Made by a program: the position numbers and the translations under genes. Positions 1-6,829 of a DNA stretch of 7,672 bases are shown in pieces. Under the pieces are notes generated by a model. It had not been told where the DNA came from, ran no database searches, and was given only the letters and a program-made list of their open reading frames with translations. Each line of letters begins with the position of its first letter. Position 1 is the first letter of the stretch. The stretch comes from Ruminococcus sp. (GTDB lineage Bacteria > Bacillota > Clostridia > Oscillospirales > Acutalibacteraceae), in NCBI GenBank assembly GCA_017502425.1, contig JAFVVB010000111.1:1-7672 (forward strand). Reading direction: 5' to 3'.

Positions 1-347
1 ACTTCTTCATTTAAACCAAGGTTTAAGATGGTATCCATCATACCCGGCATGGAAGCACGAGCACCGGAACGTACGGAAACGAGTAAAGGATTTTCCTTAT
101 CGCCGAACTTCTTGCCTGTGATTTCTTCCATCTTTGTGATGTTTTCCATGATCTCAGCCTGGATATCCGCATTGATCTTTCTACCGTCCTCGTAGTACTG
201 TGTACAAGCCTCAGTAGATACTGTGAAGCCCTGTGGTACAGGAAGACCGAGTTTTGTCATCTCAGCAAGGTTAGCACCTTTACCGCCGAGAAGCTCTCTC
301 ATTGTAGCGTCGCCCTCTTTGAAGAGGTAAACAAACTTGTGACTCAT
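1..347 (-). CDS. ppdK: Pyruvate, phosphate dikinase, N-terminal part (runs off left edge)
   Basis: The protein interconverts pyruvate, ATP and phosphate with PEP, AMP and pyrophosphate in the cytoplasm; in anaerobic Clostridia it often serves glycolysis or PEP supply. Only the first 115 codons are present, out of roughly 870-900 residues in the family. The visible part is the start of the ATP-grasp nucleotide-binding domain: it opens MSHKFVYLFKEGD, has the glycine-rich GGKGANLAEM at residues 21-30 (Lys23 matches the ATP-contacting Lys of characterised PPDKs), LPVPQGFT at 35-42, and VRSGARASMPGMMDT at 92-106 (Arg93 matches the conserved ATP-binding Arg). The start is fixed by a perfect AGGAGG at 357-362, nine bases from the ATG. 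It is transcribed divergently from the glmU-type gene, from a promoter near 440-468, with an untranslated leader of about 85 bases. PEP synthase and related PEP-utilising enzymes are alternatives, but the start of this sequence is characteristic of PPDK. Confidence 0.96.
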   Translation of the reverse strand, partial: MSHKFVYLFKEGDATMRELLGGKGANLAEMTKLGLPVPQGFTVSTEACTQYYEDGRKINADIQAEIMENITKMEEITGKKFGDKENPLLVSVRSGARASMPGMMDTILNLGLNEE

Positions 348-439
348 TGGAATCAACCTCCTAAAAATATTGTTAATAGGCCGCCATATAAAGCGCTCAG
401 ACACGCACTTTTTACTATGACCTAAACATGCCTGCAAAC

Positions 440-468
440 ATTATAACAAATATGTTACTAAAATTCTA
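440..468 (-). promoter_or_regulatory. Probable sigma-A-type promoter for ppdK (extended -10)
   Basis: Read on the minus strand, a consensus TATAAT lies at 440-445 and is preceded by TG one base upstream (TGTTATAAT, 440-448), which makes an extended -10. The best -35 at 17-base spacing is TAGAAT (463-468), only three matches to TTGACA, which an extended -10 can tolerate. Transcription would start near 433, giving a leader of about 85 bases before the ppdK ATG. I see no recognisable riboswitch in that leader. Confidence 0.6.
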
Positions 469-492
469 TAATATATTTAAAAAAAATCTTAT

Positions 493-541
493 AAAAGTTG
501 GTACTTTTTTTTGGTGATATTGTGAAATTTGTTTAATTTCA
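493..541. promoter_or_regulatory. Two short inverted repeats between the divergent promoters (possible operator)
   Basis: Two perfect inverted repeats sit in the AT-rich gap between the ppdK and glmU promoters. AAAAGT (493-498) and ACTTTT (503-508) flank a four-base loop. TGAAATT (523-529) and AATTTCA (535-541) flank TGTTT. The second ends 20 bases upstream of the glmU -35, a plausible place for a regulator, and TGAAATTT occurs again across that -35 (563-570). The base composition makes chance palindromes likely, so an operator role is only a suggestion. The rest of the 272-base gap holds no ORF or RNA gene that I recognise. Confidence 0.25.
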
Positions 542-561
542 TTTCTTTTTGCATTTTAGCC

Positions 562-589
562 TTGAAATTTTGCAAATATATGCGATAAT
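562..589 (+). promoter_or_regulatory. Probable sigma-A-type promoter for glmU-prs (extended -10)
   Basis: TTGAAA at 562-567 (five of six matches to the -35 consensus), a 16-base spacer and GATAAT at 584-589 (five of six) form a good sigma-A-type promoter. TGC directly precedes the hexamer (581-583), giving an extended -10. The predicted start near 596 leaves a short leader of about 24 bases before the ATG at 620, with GAGGTG (610-615) as ribosome binding site at slightly tight spacing. Confidence 0.7.
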
Positions 590-619
590 ATTAGTATCTG
601 TTATTATGCGAGGTGTAAC

Positions 620-1366
620 ATGGCTAAATGTGCTGTAATTCTCGCCGGTGGCGAGGGCAAACGTATGAAAAGTAATAAGCCTAAGCCTATGAGCGAAGTG
701 CTGGGTAAACCGATGCTTCAGTGGGTTATAGACTCAGTAAGAGCAGCAGGTGTTGAAAACATCTGTGTCGTAAAAGGATATAAGAAAGAATGCATCGAAG
801 AATACGTAGCTACTTTACCGTATAAAGTGGACACTGTTTATCAGGCTGAGCGTCTTGGTACAGGCCACGCGGTGATGATGGCAAAAGACTTTTTAAAAGA
901 GCATAAAGGCGACGTTGTTATCCTTTGCGGTGACGCACCTTTTATGGATAAAGATACTATCGCTGACGCTTTTTGCGAACACGATAATAATAACTCTTCC
1001 GCTACCGTTATTTCGGCTGTTTTAGAAGACTCTACCGGTTACGGCAGAATCGTCAGAAATGATGACGGCTCGCTTAACGCTATCGTTGAGCAAAAGGAAG
1101 CAAACGAAGAAACTCTGAAAATCAAGGAAGTCAACTCAGGAGGATACTGGTTTGATACTGAAGACTTACTTTTGGTCCTTGACTCTATCACTTCTAACAA
1201 CGCAGCGTGCGAGTACTACCTGCCTGATGCGCTGAAACTTCTCATTGAAAACGGTAAAACCGTAGGAGCGTTCACTGCTTCTTCTGCTGATACTGTGCTC
1301 GGTGCTAACGACCCTGCTCAGCTTGAAGAACTCAACCAGATCGCTATCAGAAAAGGATATAATTAA
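620..1366 (+). CDS. glmU: GlmU-type UDP-GlcNAc pyrophosphorylase (uridylyltransferase domain only)
   Basis: A cytoplasmic nucleotidyltransferase predicted to join UTP and N-acetylglucosamine-1-phosphate into UDP-GlcNAc, the precursor of peptidoglycan. The GT-A/Rossmann-like fold carries GlmU signatures: the nucleotide loop LAGGEGKRM (8-16), QAERLGTGHA (75-84), GDAPF with the metal-binding Asp105, TGYGRIVR (139-146), IVEQKEA (155-161), EVNSG (170-174), NNAACEYYLPD (193-203) and GANDPAQL, whose Asn230 fits the second metal ligand (Asn227 in E. coli). Bifunctional GlmU is about 450 residues; this one stops at 248, just after the uridylyltransferase domain, with no left-handed beta-helix acetyltransferase. 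The stop is followed directly by the prs leader, so I see no frameshifted remainder. The region after the loop reads KPKPMSE rather than the usual LPKVLH, so another sugar-1-phosphate specificity is possible. Its position before prs matches glmU of Firmicutes. It is probably co-transcribed with prs, 47 bases downstream, with no terminator between. Confidence 0.85.
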   Translation: MAKCAVILAGGEGKRMKSNKPKPMSEVLGKPMLQWVIDSVRAAGVENICVVKGYKKECIEEYVATLPYKVDTVYQAERLGTGHAVMMAKDFLKEHKGDVVILCGDAPFMDKDTIADAFCEHDNNNSSATVISAVLEDSTGYGRIVRNDDGSLNAIVEQKEANEETLKIKEVNSGGYWFDTEDLLLVLDSITSNNAACEYYLPDALKLLIENGKTVGAFTASSADTVLGANDPAQLEELNQIAIRKGYN

Positions 1367-1413
1367 TTTTATCAATATATCATCATAATCACACAAAAAG
1401 GGGAATAATCAAA

Positions 1414-2373
1414 ATGAACTCACATGGTAAGGACATCAAGATTTTTACACTCAATTCTAACATCGAGGTAGCTCAGGGTATTGCGGGTTGCTTAGGTTTA
1501 CCACTGGGTAAAAGCGACTGTGCTACTTTCTCTGACGGTGAAATCGCTGTTTCACTTCACGAATCTGTTCGTGGTAGCGACTGCTTCATCGTTCAGTCAA
1601 CATGCTCACCTGTTAACGACAACTTAATGGAGCTTCTCATCATGATCGATGCTATGAAGAGAGCTTCTGCTTCTTCTATCACTGCTGTTATGCCGTACTT
1701 TGGCTATGCAAGACAGGACAGAAAGTCAAAAGCAAGAGATCCGATCTCTGCTAAGCTCTGTGCTGACCTTATTACAGCAGCAGGTGCTGACAGAGTCCTC
1801 ACTATGGACCTTCACGCAGCTCAGATTCAGGGCTTTTTCAACATCCCTGTTGACCACCTCGTAGGTGCTCCTATGCTCGCTGAACACATGAGAAACAAAA
1901 TCGCAGGTCACAACGACGAGTACGTAGTTGTATCTCCTGACTTAGGTTCTGTTACCCGTGCTCGTAACTTCGCTGCTAAAATCGGTTGCCCTATCGCTAT
2001 CGTTGACAAGCGCAGACAGCGTGCTAACGTTTCAGAAGTTATGAACATCATCGGTGAAGTTGAAGGCAAGAAAGTTATCCTCGTTGATGATATGATTGAT
2101 ACAGCAGGTACACTGTGCAACGCTGCTAACGCTATCGTAGAAAAAGGCGGTGCTACTGAGGTTTACGCATGTGCTTCTCACGCAGTACTTTCAGGTCCTG
2201 CTATCGAGAGAATCAAAAACAGTGCTATCAAGGAATGCATCTTACTCGATACTGTTCCTATCAGCGAAGACAAGATGCTTGATAAATTCACTATCCTTTC
2301 CGTTGCTCCACTTTTTGCTGAGGCTATCGAGAGAATTTACGAAGACAAGCCTGTATCACCTATGTTCCTTTAA
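1414..2373 (+). CDS. prs: Ribose-phosphate pyrophosphokinase (PRPP synthetase)
   Basis: Makes PRPP and AMP from ribose-5-phosphate and ATP in the cytoplasm, feeding purine, pyrimidine, NAD, histidine and tryptophan synthesis. At 319 residues it has the normal length of a class I enzyme. Visible motifs are FSDGEI (39-44), the flexible loop YARQDRKSKAR (98-108), MDLHAAQIQGFF (131-142) with the metal-site His134, the catalytic KRR segment (199-201) and the PRPP-binding loop VDDMIDTAGT (224-233). The start is supported by a GGGGA-type ribosome binding site at 1400-1404, nine bases before the ATG. It sits 47 bases after the glmU-type gene with no promoter or terminator that I can defend, so the two are probably one transcript, which ends at the hairpin at 2384. 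Codons ending in C for Asn, Phe and Tyr are frequent, consistent with a highly expressed gene. No unusual residues were noticed. Confidence 0.98.
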   Translation: MNSHGKDIKIFTLNSNIEVAQGIAGCLGLPLGKSDCATFSDGEIAVSLHESVRGSDCFIVQSTCSPVNDNLMELLIMIDAMKRASASSITAVMPYFGYARQDRKSKARDPISAKLCADLITAAGADRVLTMDLHAAQIQGFFNIPVDHLVGAPMLAEHMRNKIAGHNDEYVVVSPDLGSVTRARNFAAKIGCPIAIVDKRRQRANVSEVMNIIGEVEGKKVILVDDMIDTAGTLCNAANAIVEKGGATEVYACASHAVLSGPAIERIKNSAIKECILLDTVPISEDKMLDKFTILSVAPLFAEAIERIYEDKPVSPMFL

Positions 2374-2383
2374 TCAATAATTC

Positions 2384-2413
2384 GAGGGTGTCATTAGACG
2401 CCCTCTTTTATTT
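2384..2413 (+). terminator. Intrinsic terminator after prs
   Basis: GAGGGTGTC (2384-2392) pairs with GACGCCCTC (2397-2405) through nine pairs, one of them G-U, closed by the loop ATTA and followed directly by TTTTATTTA (2406-2414). It starts ten bases after the prs stop codon. It should end the glmU-prs transcript and separate it from pth-mfd, unless there is read-through. Confidence 0.88.
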
Positions 2414-2524
2414 ACTTAAGCGCCGAGGTGAGAAGCCTTAAATTTATCGTAGGGGACGCCAATATGGACATCTAGAGTGCAAAGCACCCACCATTAAAAA
2501 AAACGGCAACACTCGACGTCTCAT
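2414..2524. repeat. Possible degenerate palindromic intergenic repeat between prs and pth
   Basis: This non-coding stretch is unlike its surroundings. It contains CGTAGGGGACGCC near 2449-2461 and TCGACGTC near 2513-2520; GGGACG (2453-2458) can pair with CGTCTC (2517-2522), and GAGTG with CACTC further in. A small GTGC-AAA-GCAC hairpin lies near 2477. Blocks beginning GTAGGGG and ending in a complementary GACGTCCC-like sequence are, from memory, common dispersed intergenic elements in gut Clostridia; I could not check this. Only one copy is in the window. A structured leader of the pth transcript is the alternative. Confidence 0.35.
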
Positions 2525-2589
2525 TACAGGGCTTTTATGAAAATGCCCTATGTTTTTAAAAAAGCACTCGAATATACCATCAAATTTTT

Positions 2590-2594
2590 GGAGA
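2590..2594 (+). promoter_or_regulatory. Ribosome binding site that decides the pth start
   Basis: GGAGA lies six bases before the ATG at 2600. The in-frame ATG at 2537 has only a poor match (AGGGC, four bases away, inside a hairpin). The site at 2590 therefore favours the 201-codon form of Pth. Confidence 0.75.
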
Positions 2595-2599
2595 TTTAT

Positions 2600-3205
2600 A
2601 TGTTCTCAAAATTCAGAAACAATGCCCCAACGGGTAAAATCGAGTACCTTATCGTTGGACTCGGAAACCCGGGCAAAGAATACGAAAACACCCGTCACAA
2701 CTGCGGATTTATCGCACTTGACTATATGGCTGAAAAGCTCGGGTGTAAAATCAATAAAATCAAGTTCAAAAGTACCATCGGAGAGTGCACCATCAACTTT
2801 CACCGATGCTTGCTGATGAAACCGTCTACTTTCATGAATTTATCAGGTCAGGCGGTTGTGGAAGCGATGAATTTTTATAAAATTCCGCCCCAGAATGTCA
2901 TCGTGATTTTCGATGATATTTCGCTTGATGTCGGTAAGATGAGAATCAGAAGAAAAGGGTCTGACGGCGGTCAGAAAGGTATGCAGAACATCATCTATCT
3001 TTCAGGCTCTCAGGACTTTCCGAGAATCAAGGTCGGTATCGGTAAAAAGCCTCATCCCGACTACGATTTAAAGAAGTGGGTGCTATCGAAATTTTCAAGC
3101 TCTGACCAGAAACTCATCGCCCCACTTCTTGATAACATCGTCGATGCTGTGTCATACATGGTTGATTCTGACATCGATAAAGCGATGAATCTTTATAACT
3201 GCTGA
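2600..3205 (+). CDS. pth: Peptidyl-tRNA hydrolase
   Basis: Cleaves the ester bond of peptidyl-tRNAs released from stalled ribosomes, recycling tRNA in the cytoplasm. From the ATG at 2600 the protein has 201 residues, near the usual 185-200. I prefer this start because of the GGAGA at 2590 and because the family motif then begins near residue 17; an in-frame ATG at 2537 would add 21 residues. Motifs: YLIVGLGNPG (16-25, Asn23), TRHNCGF (31-37) with catalytic His33, FMNLSG (78-83, Asn80) and FDDISL (104-109), where Asp105 aligns with the catalytic-site Asp93 of E. coli. The usual GGHNG is replaced by GGQKG (123-127), so the positions of E. coli His113 and Asn114 are Gln and Lys. The tail has the familiar FPRIKVGIGKKPHP segment. 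It lies after a terminator and 43 bases before mfd, so a promoter is expected between 2414 and 2590, but I cannot identify one with confidence. Confidence 0.95.
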   Translation: MFSKFRNNAPTGKIEYLIVGLGNPGKEYENTRHNCGFIALDYMAEKLGCKINKIKFKSTIGECTINFHRCLLMKPSTFMNLSGQAVVEAMNFYKIPPQNVIVIFDDISLDVGKMRIRRKGSDGGQKGMQNIIYLSGSQDFPRIKVGIGKKPHPDYDLKKWVLSKFSSSDQKLIAPLLDNIVDAVSYMVDSDIDKAMNLYNC

Positions 3206-3248
3206 TATATCTGCCTTTTAAGGCATAAAATATACTGAGGTAATTAAA

Positions 3249-6200
3249 ATGAAGTTCTTAGACAAAGTTATGCAAAACACTAAGGGCTTTTCTACCCTTA
3301 GTAACGCTATGAGCAAAACTTGTGCCTGTGCTGTCACCGGACTCTCAGGTGTACACAAAGCCAATATGATTTCTGCGCTCTGCCATTTTCATAATGTCAG
3401 AGCCTTTTGTGCTGTAAGTAACGAAGGCGAAGCTCAGACGCTGTGCAACGATTTGCTGACTATGGGTATGAAAGCGTGTGTATATCCGACACGTGACTTC
3501 ACGTTCATGAATATTGAGGGCGAGTCCCACGAATACGAACATCAACGACTTAGTGTGCTGTCAAAGCTGCTTAAAAACGAATGTGATGTCGTTATCTCAT
3601 GCTATGATGCAGCGGCACAGTTCACTATTCCGAAAGAAGTACTCAGAAAAACTTCGCTGAACTTAAAATCCGGCGACTGTATTAAACTAAGCGACCTTAC
3701 CCATTCACTCATACTCTTAGGATATGAGCGTACTGAGCAAGTAGAAGGTGTCGGTCAGTTTGCCGTAAGAGGCGGTATTTTAGACCTGTTTATGGTTGAT
3801 AGCGAAGCTCCGGTTCGTATCGAATTCTGGGGTGATGAAATTGATACCATCAACTACTTTGACCCTATCTCCCAGCGTCGCACCGACTACTGCGAAGAAA
3901 TCACTCTTTCTCCGTCCAGCGAAGTACTGATTGAAAATAAAGACGAGCTCATCGCTAAAATCCGCAAAAAAGCATCGTATCTTAAATCCGAGAAAAATGC
4001 TAAAGCCAAAGAGATACTGTACAAAGAAGCGGATATACTCAAAGATAATTTAACGCTGTCAAATATCGACAAATACATCACCACCATATACGAAAAACCT
4101 GCGACACTTTTCGATTATCTCGACGATGACAGTTTCGTTTTCGTTAGCGAACCTAAAGCGTGCAAAGAGCGTATGAAGTCTTTTGATGCGTACAGAAAAA
4201 ATGAGATTTCTGCACTTTTTGAAGACGGTGTGCTATGCAGAGGCTTTGAATCTTATTCGCTGAATTACTCTGAATTTATGAATAAAGCGCTATCATTTCC
4301 GCTTTTATACATGGATACTTTCGCTCACGGTTCATACGATAGCGAAATAGGCACACTAGTGAATATAAACGCTAAGCAGAACGCTCTTTTCAACGGTACT
4401 GCCACATCGCTGATGGAAGATTTAGACGAAATTTCGTATAAAAACTACTATGTGGTTGTGCTTGCAGGAACTAAAAAAGCGTGTGAAAATTTATGCGATG
4501 TATTAAACGAAAAAGGCTACTGCGCAGTATTTTCAGACGATATAAAAGATATGAAAAAAGGTACAGTTTATATAGTGGAAGGGCTTTTAAGTTCAGGTAT
4601 TGAATATGTGAGCGAAAGCTTCATACTATACAGCCGTGCTCAGGTTTATCACAAAAGCACAAAACGTCGTAAAATACCAAAAAACGCCCAGCAAATTAAC
4701 TCGCTGAGCGATTTATCAGGCGGTGACTACGTAGTACATTCCACTCACGGCATCGGACTGTTCAAAGGTATTCATAAAATAGATGTTCAAGGCGTCATTA
4801 AAGACTATATAAAAATAGAGTACGCAAAGGGCGATATGCTCTACGTACCTGTTACTCAACTTGATTTAGTTGCTAAATATATCGGACCTAGAGAAGACAG
4901 CACCGTAAAGCTCAACAAGCTCGGCGGCACGGAATGGAGCAAATCCAAATCCAGAGTAAAATCCGCCGTAAAAGATATGGCAAAAGAGCTTATCGTGCTT
5001 TACTCTCAGCGTATGCAAGCAGAAGGTCACGCTTTCTCACCTGACAGCGAATGGCAACGTGACTTCGAGTCAGCTTTTGAATTTGACGAAACAGAAGACC
5101 AGCTTCGTTGCTGTGGCGAAATCAAAGGAGATATGCAAAGAAAAGCTCCTATGGACAGACTGCTGTGCGGTGACGTTGGTTTCGGTAAAACCGAAGTGGC
5201 TTTGCGTGCTGCGTTTAAATGCGTATGCGATTCTAAACAATGCGCACTGCTGTGCCCTACCACTATTTTAGCGTGGCAACACTACCAGACGGTACTTAAT
5301 CGCTTTGACACCTATCCTGTCAGAGTTGAGCTACTCTCACGTTTCCGTACTAAAAAACAGCAGGAAGAAATTCTCAAAAAACTCAAACGTGGCGAAATCG
5401 ATATGATTATCGGTACTCACCGATTGGTCCAGAAAGACGTCGAATTCTATGATTTAGGACTAGTGATAATCGACGAAGAACAGCGTTTCGGAGTTGCCCA
5501 TAAAGAGCGTTTCAAAGAAGTGTGCAAAAACGTAGATGTGCTCACACTTTCCGCTACTCCTATCCCTCGTACACTCAACATGGCTATGAGTGGCATCAGG
5601 GATATGTCGGTAATCGAAGAAGCACCGCTTGACAGAAAGCCTGTACAAACCTACGTACTAGAGCACGACAACGCTGTCATAAACGAAGCTATCCGCAGAG
5701 AGCTGCGTCGTGGCGGTCAGGTGTTCTACCTTCACAACAACACCGAAACAATCGCCGCAAAAGCCAACAAAATTTCCGCTTCAATTCCTGAAGCAAATGT
5801 TGCTGTGGGTCACGGAAAAATGAGCGAATCAGAGCTTTCTAAAGTATGGCAGGATATGCTTGAGCAAAAGGTAAATGTACTGGTGTGCACCACCATCATA
5901 GAAACAGGTGTTGACCTTCCTAACTGCAACACACTCATCATAGAAAACGCTGACCGTTTCGGACTTTCTCAGCTACACCAGATTCGAGGCAGAGTCGGTC
6001 GTTCTACTCGTCGTGCGTACGCTTACTTCACCTTTAACGGTGCAAAAGTGCTATCGGAAATATCCCAAAAACGCTTAAACGCTATACGTGAATTCACTGA
6101 ATTCGGCTCAGGTTTCAAAATCGCTATGCGAGATTTAGAGCTTAGGGGTGCGGGTAACCTGCTAGGGTCCAGACAGCACGGTCATATGGAAGACGTCGGA

Positions 6201-6692
6201 TATGATATGTACCTTAAGCTCTTAAACGATGCAGTAAAAGAAGAAAAAGGCGAAAAAGACGCCGATACTGAAGAAAAAGACTGTATGATAGACGTTATGG
6301 TTGAGGCTCATATTCCTGAAAGTTACATCGAGAATCTATCGGGAAGACTCGACGCATACCGACGTATCGCCGACATAAAAACTAAGGAAGACTCGCTTGA
6401 TGTTATCGATGAGCTACTCGACCGCTACGGTGATATTCCGAAATCCGTGATGGGACTTGTTGACATTGCGCTGATTCGTAACAAAGCTATAAACATGGGT
6501 ATATACGAAATAAAGCAAAACGATAACAGCCTGCTTTTATATATCGACTCGATTAAAAGAGAGGAAGTAGGTGCTCTTATCTCAAAGCTCAAAGGTAAAG
6601 CTATGCTTTCTGCTACGAATAAGCCGTATATAGCGGTGCGCTATGCTACTAAAATCGACCCGCTTAATGCTTTAAAAGAAATATTCGACTAA
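3249..6692 (+). CDS. mfd: Transcription-repair coupling factor Mfd
   Basis: An ATP-driven DNA translocase that pushes stalled RNA polymerase off DNA and recruits UvrA for nucleotide excision repair. Its 1147 residues match the family (E. coli Mfd has 1148) and all modules are present. The N-terminal UvrB-like part includes RGGILDLF (174-181). The RNA-polymerase-interacting domain runs from about 485 to 570, with GDYVVHSTHGIGLFKG starting at 492 and later YVPVTQLDLV. The translocase has TEDQL ahead of Walker A GDVGFGKT (641-648), Walker B-type DEEQRF (742-747), SATPIPRT (768-775), TTIIETGVD and QIRGRVGR (911-918). The C-terminal autoinhibitory domain starts near 1010. The start has a TGAGGT ribosome binding site at 3236-3241, seven bases upstream. 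Together with pth it probably forms one transcript. Codon use is more mixed (TAT/TAC, AAT/AAC) than in prs, as expected for a modestly expressed repair gene. No motif appears broken. A perfect 8-bp inverted repeat occupies 3279-3302 inside the coding region. Confidence 0.98.
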   Translation: MKFLDKVMQNTKGFSTLSNAMSKTCACAVTGLSGVHKANMISALCHFHNVRAFCAVSNEGEAQTLCNDLLTMGMKACVYPTRDFTFMNIEGESHEYEHQRLSVLSKLLKNECDVVISCYDAAAQFTIPKEVLRKTSLNLKSGDCIKLSDLTHSLILLGYERTEQVEGVGQFAVRGGILDLFMVDSEAPVRIEFWGDEIDTINYFDPISQRRTDYCEEITLSPSSEVLIENKDELIAKIRKKASYLKSEKNAKAKEILYKEADILKDNLTLSNIDKYITTIYEKPATLFDYLDDDSFVFVSEPKACKERMKSFDAYRKNEISALFEDGVLCRGFESYSLNYSEFMNKALSFPLLYMDTFAHGSYDSEIGTLVNINAKQNALFNGTATSLMEDLDEISYKNYYVVVLAGTKKACENLCDVLNEKGYCAVFSDDIKDMKKGTVYIVEGLLSSGIEYVSESFILYSRAQVYHKSTKRRKIPKNAQQINSLSDLSGGDYVVHSTHGIGLFKGIHKIDVQGVIKDYIKIEYAKGDMLYVPVTQLDLVAKYIGPREDSTVKLNKLGGTEWSKSKSRVKSAVKDMAKELIVLYSQRMQAEGHAFSPDSEWQRDFESAFEFDETEDQLRCCGEIKGDMQRKAPMDRLLCGDVGFGKTEVALRAAFKCVCDSKQCALLCPTTILAWQHYQTVLNRFDTYPVRVELLSRFRTKKQQEEILKKLKRGEIDMIIGTHRLVQKDVEFYDLGLVIIDEEQRFGVAHKERFKEVCKNVDVLTLSATPIPRTLNMAMSGIRDMSVIEEAPLDRKPVQTYVLEHDNAVINEAIRRELRRGGQVFYLHNNTETIAAKANKISASIPEANVAVGHGKMSESELSKVWQDMLEQKVNVLVCTTIIETGVDLPNCNTLIIENADRFGLSQLHQIRGRVGRSTRRAYAYFTFNGAKVLSEISQKRLNAIREFTEFGSGFKIAMRDLELRGAGNLLGSRQHGHMEDVGYDMYLKLLNDAVKEEKGEKDADTEEKDCMIDVMVEAHIPESYIENLSGRLDAYRRIADIKTKEDSLDVIDELLDRYGDIPKSVMGLVDIALIRNKAINMGIYEIKQNDNSLLLYIDSIKREEVGALISKLKGKAMLSATNKPYIAVRYATKIDPLNALKEIFD

Positions 6693-6760
6693 TCACACTC
6701 CTTTATTTAGTGCAATATTGTGTTTAATTTATGAACATTTGCTTTTTTTTGCACATTTTG

Positions 6761-6789
6761 TAGACAAAATCTACTTTTTTATGTATAAT
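6761..6789 (+). promoter_or_regulatory. Strong sigma-A-type promoter for the downstream lipoprotein gene
   Basis: TAGACA (6761-6766, five of six to consensus), a 17-base spacer and a perfect TATAAT (6784-6789) make the best promoter in the window. Transcription would start near 6796, about 34 bases before the ATG at 6830. The 137-base gap from mfd (6693-6829) is very AT-rich and otherwise holds only weak hairpins and a run of eight T at 6743-6750. Confidence 0.8.
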
Positions 6790-6829
6790 ATCTTAGTACG
6801 TTTAAAAATATAAAAGGACGGTAAAAACT

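Noticed and set aside
467..472. Perfect TATAAT on the plus strand
   Set aside because: No acceptable -35 at suitable spacing and about 150 bases from the nearest plus-strand gene; expected by chance in such AT-rich DNA.
1166..1396. Minus-strand open frame overlapping the end of the glmU-type gene, and similar antisense frames within prs, pth and mfd
   Set aside because: They overlap strongly supported genes, lack ribosome binding sites and show no recognisable protein features.
2537..2599. Extended pth start at the ATG at 2537, giving 222 residues
   Set aside because: The ribosome binding site is poor and the ATG lies inside a hairpin, whereas the ATG at 2600 has GGAGA six bases upstream and gives a family-typical length.
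3212..3225. TGCCT-TTTA-AGGCA hairpin between pth and mfd as a terminator
   Set aside because: A short stem with no T tract after it, in a 43-base gap where co-transcription is expected.
6709..6724. CAATATTG palindrome and GTGCAA/TTGCAC long-range pairing after mfd
   Set aside because: Short AT-rich matches with a large loop; too weak to call an operator or terminator.
6760..6780. GTAGA-CAAAA-TCTAC hairpin followed by six T as a terminator for mfd
   Set aside because: The stem is only five pairs with two G-C pairs, and it overlaps the -35 of a much better-supported promoter. A weak terminator role cannot be excluded, but I do not annotate it.
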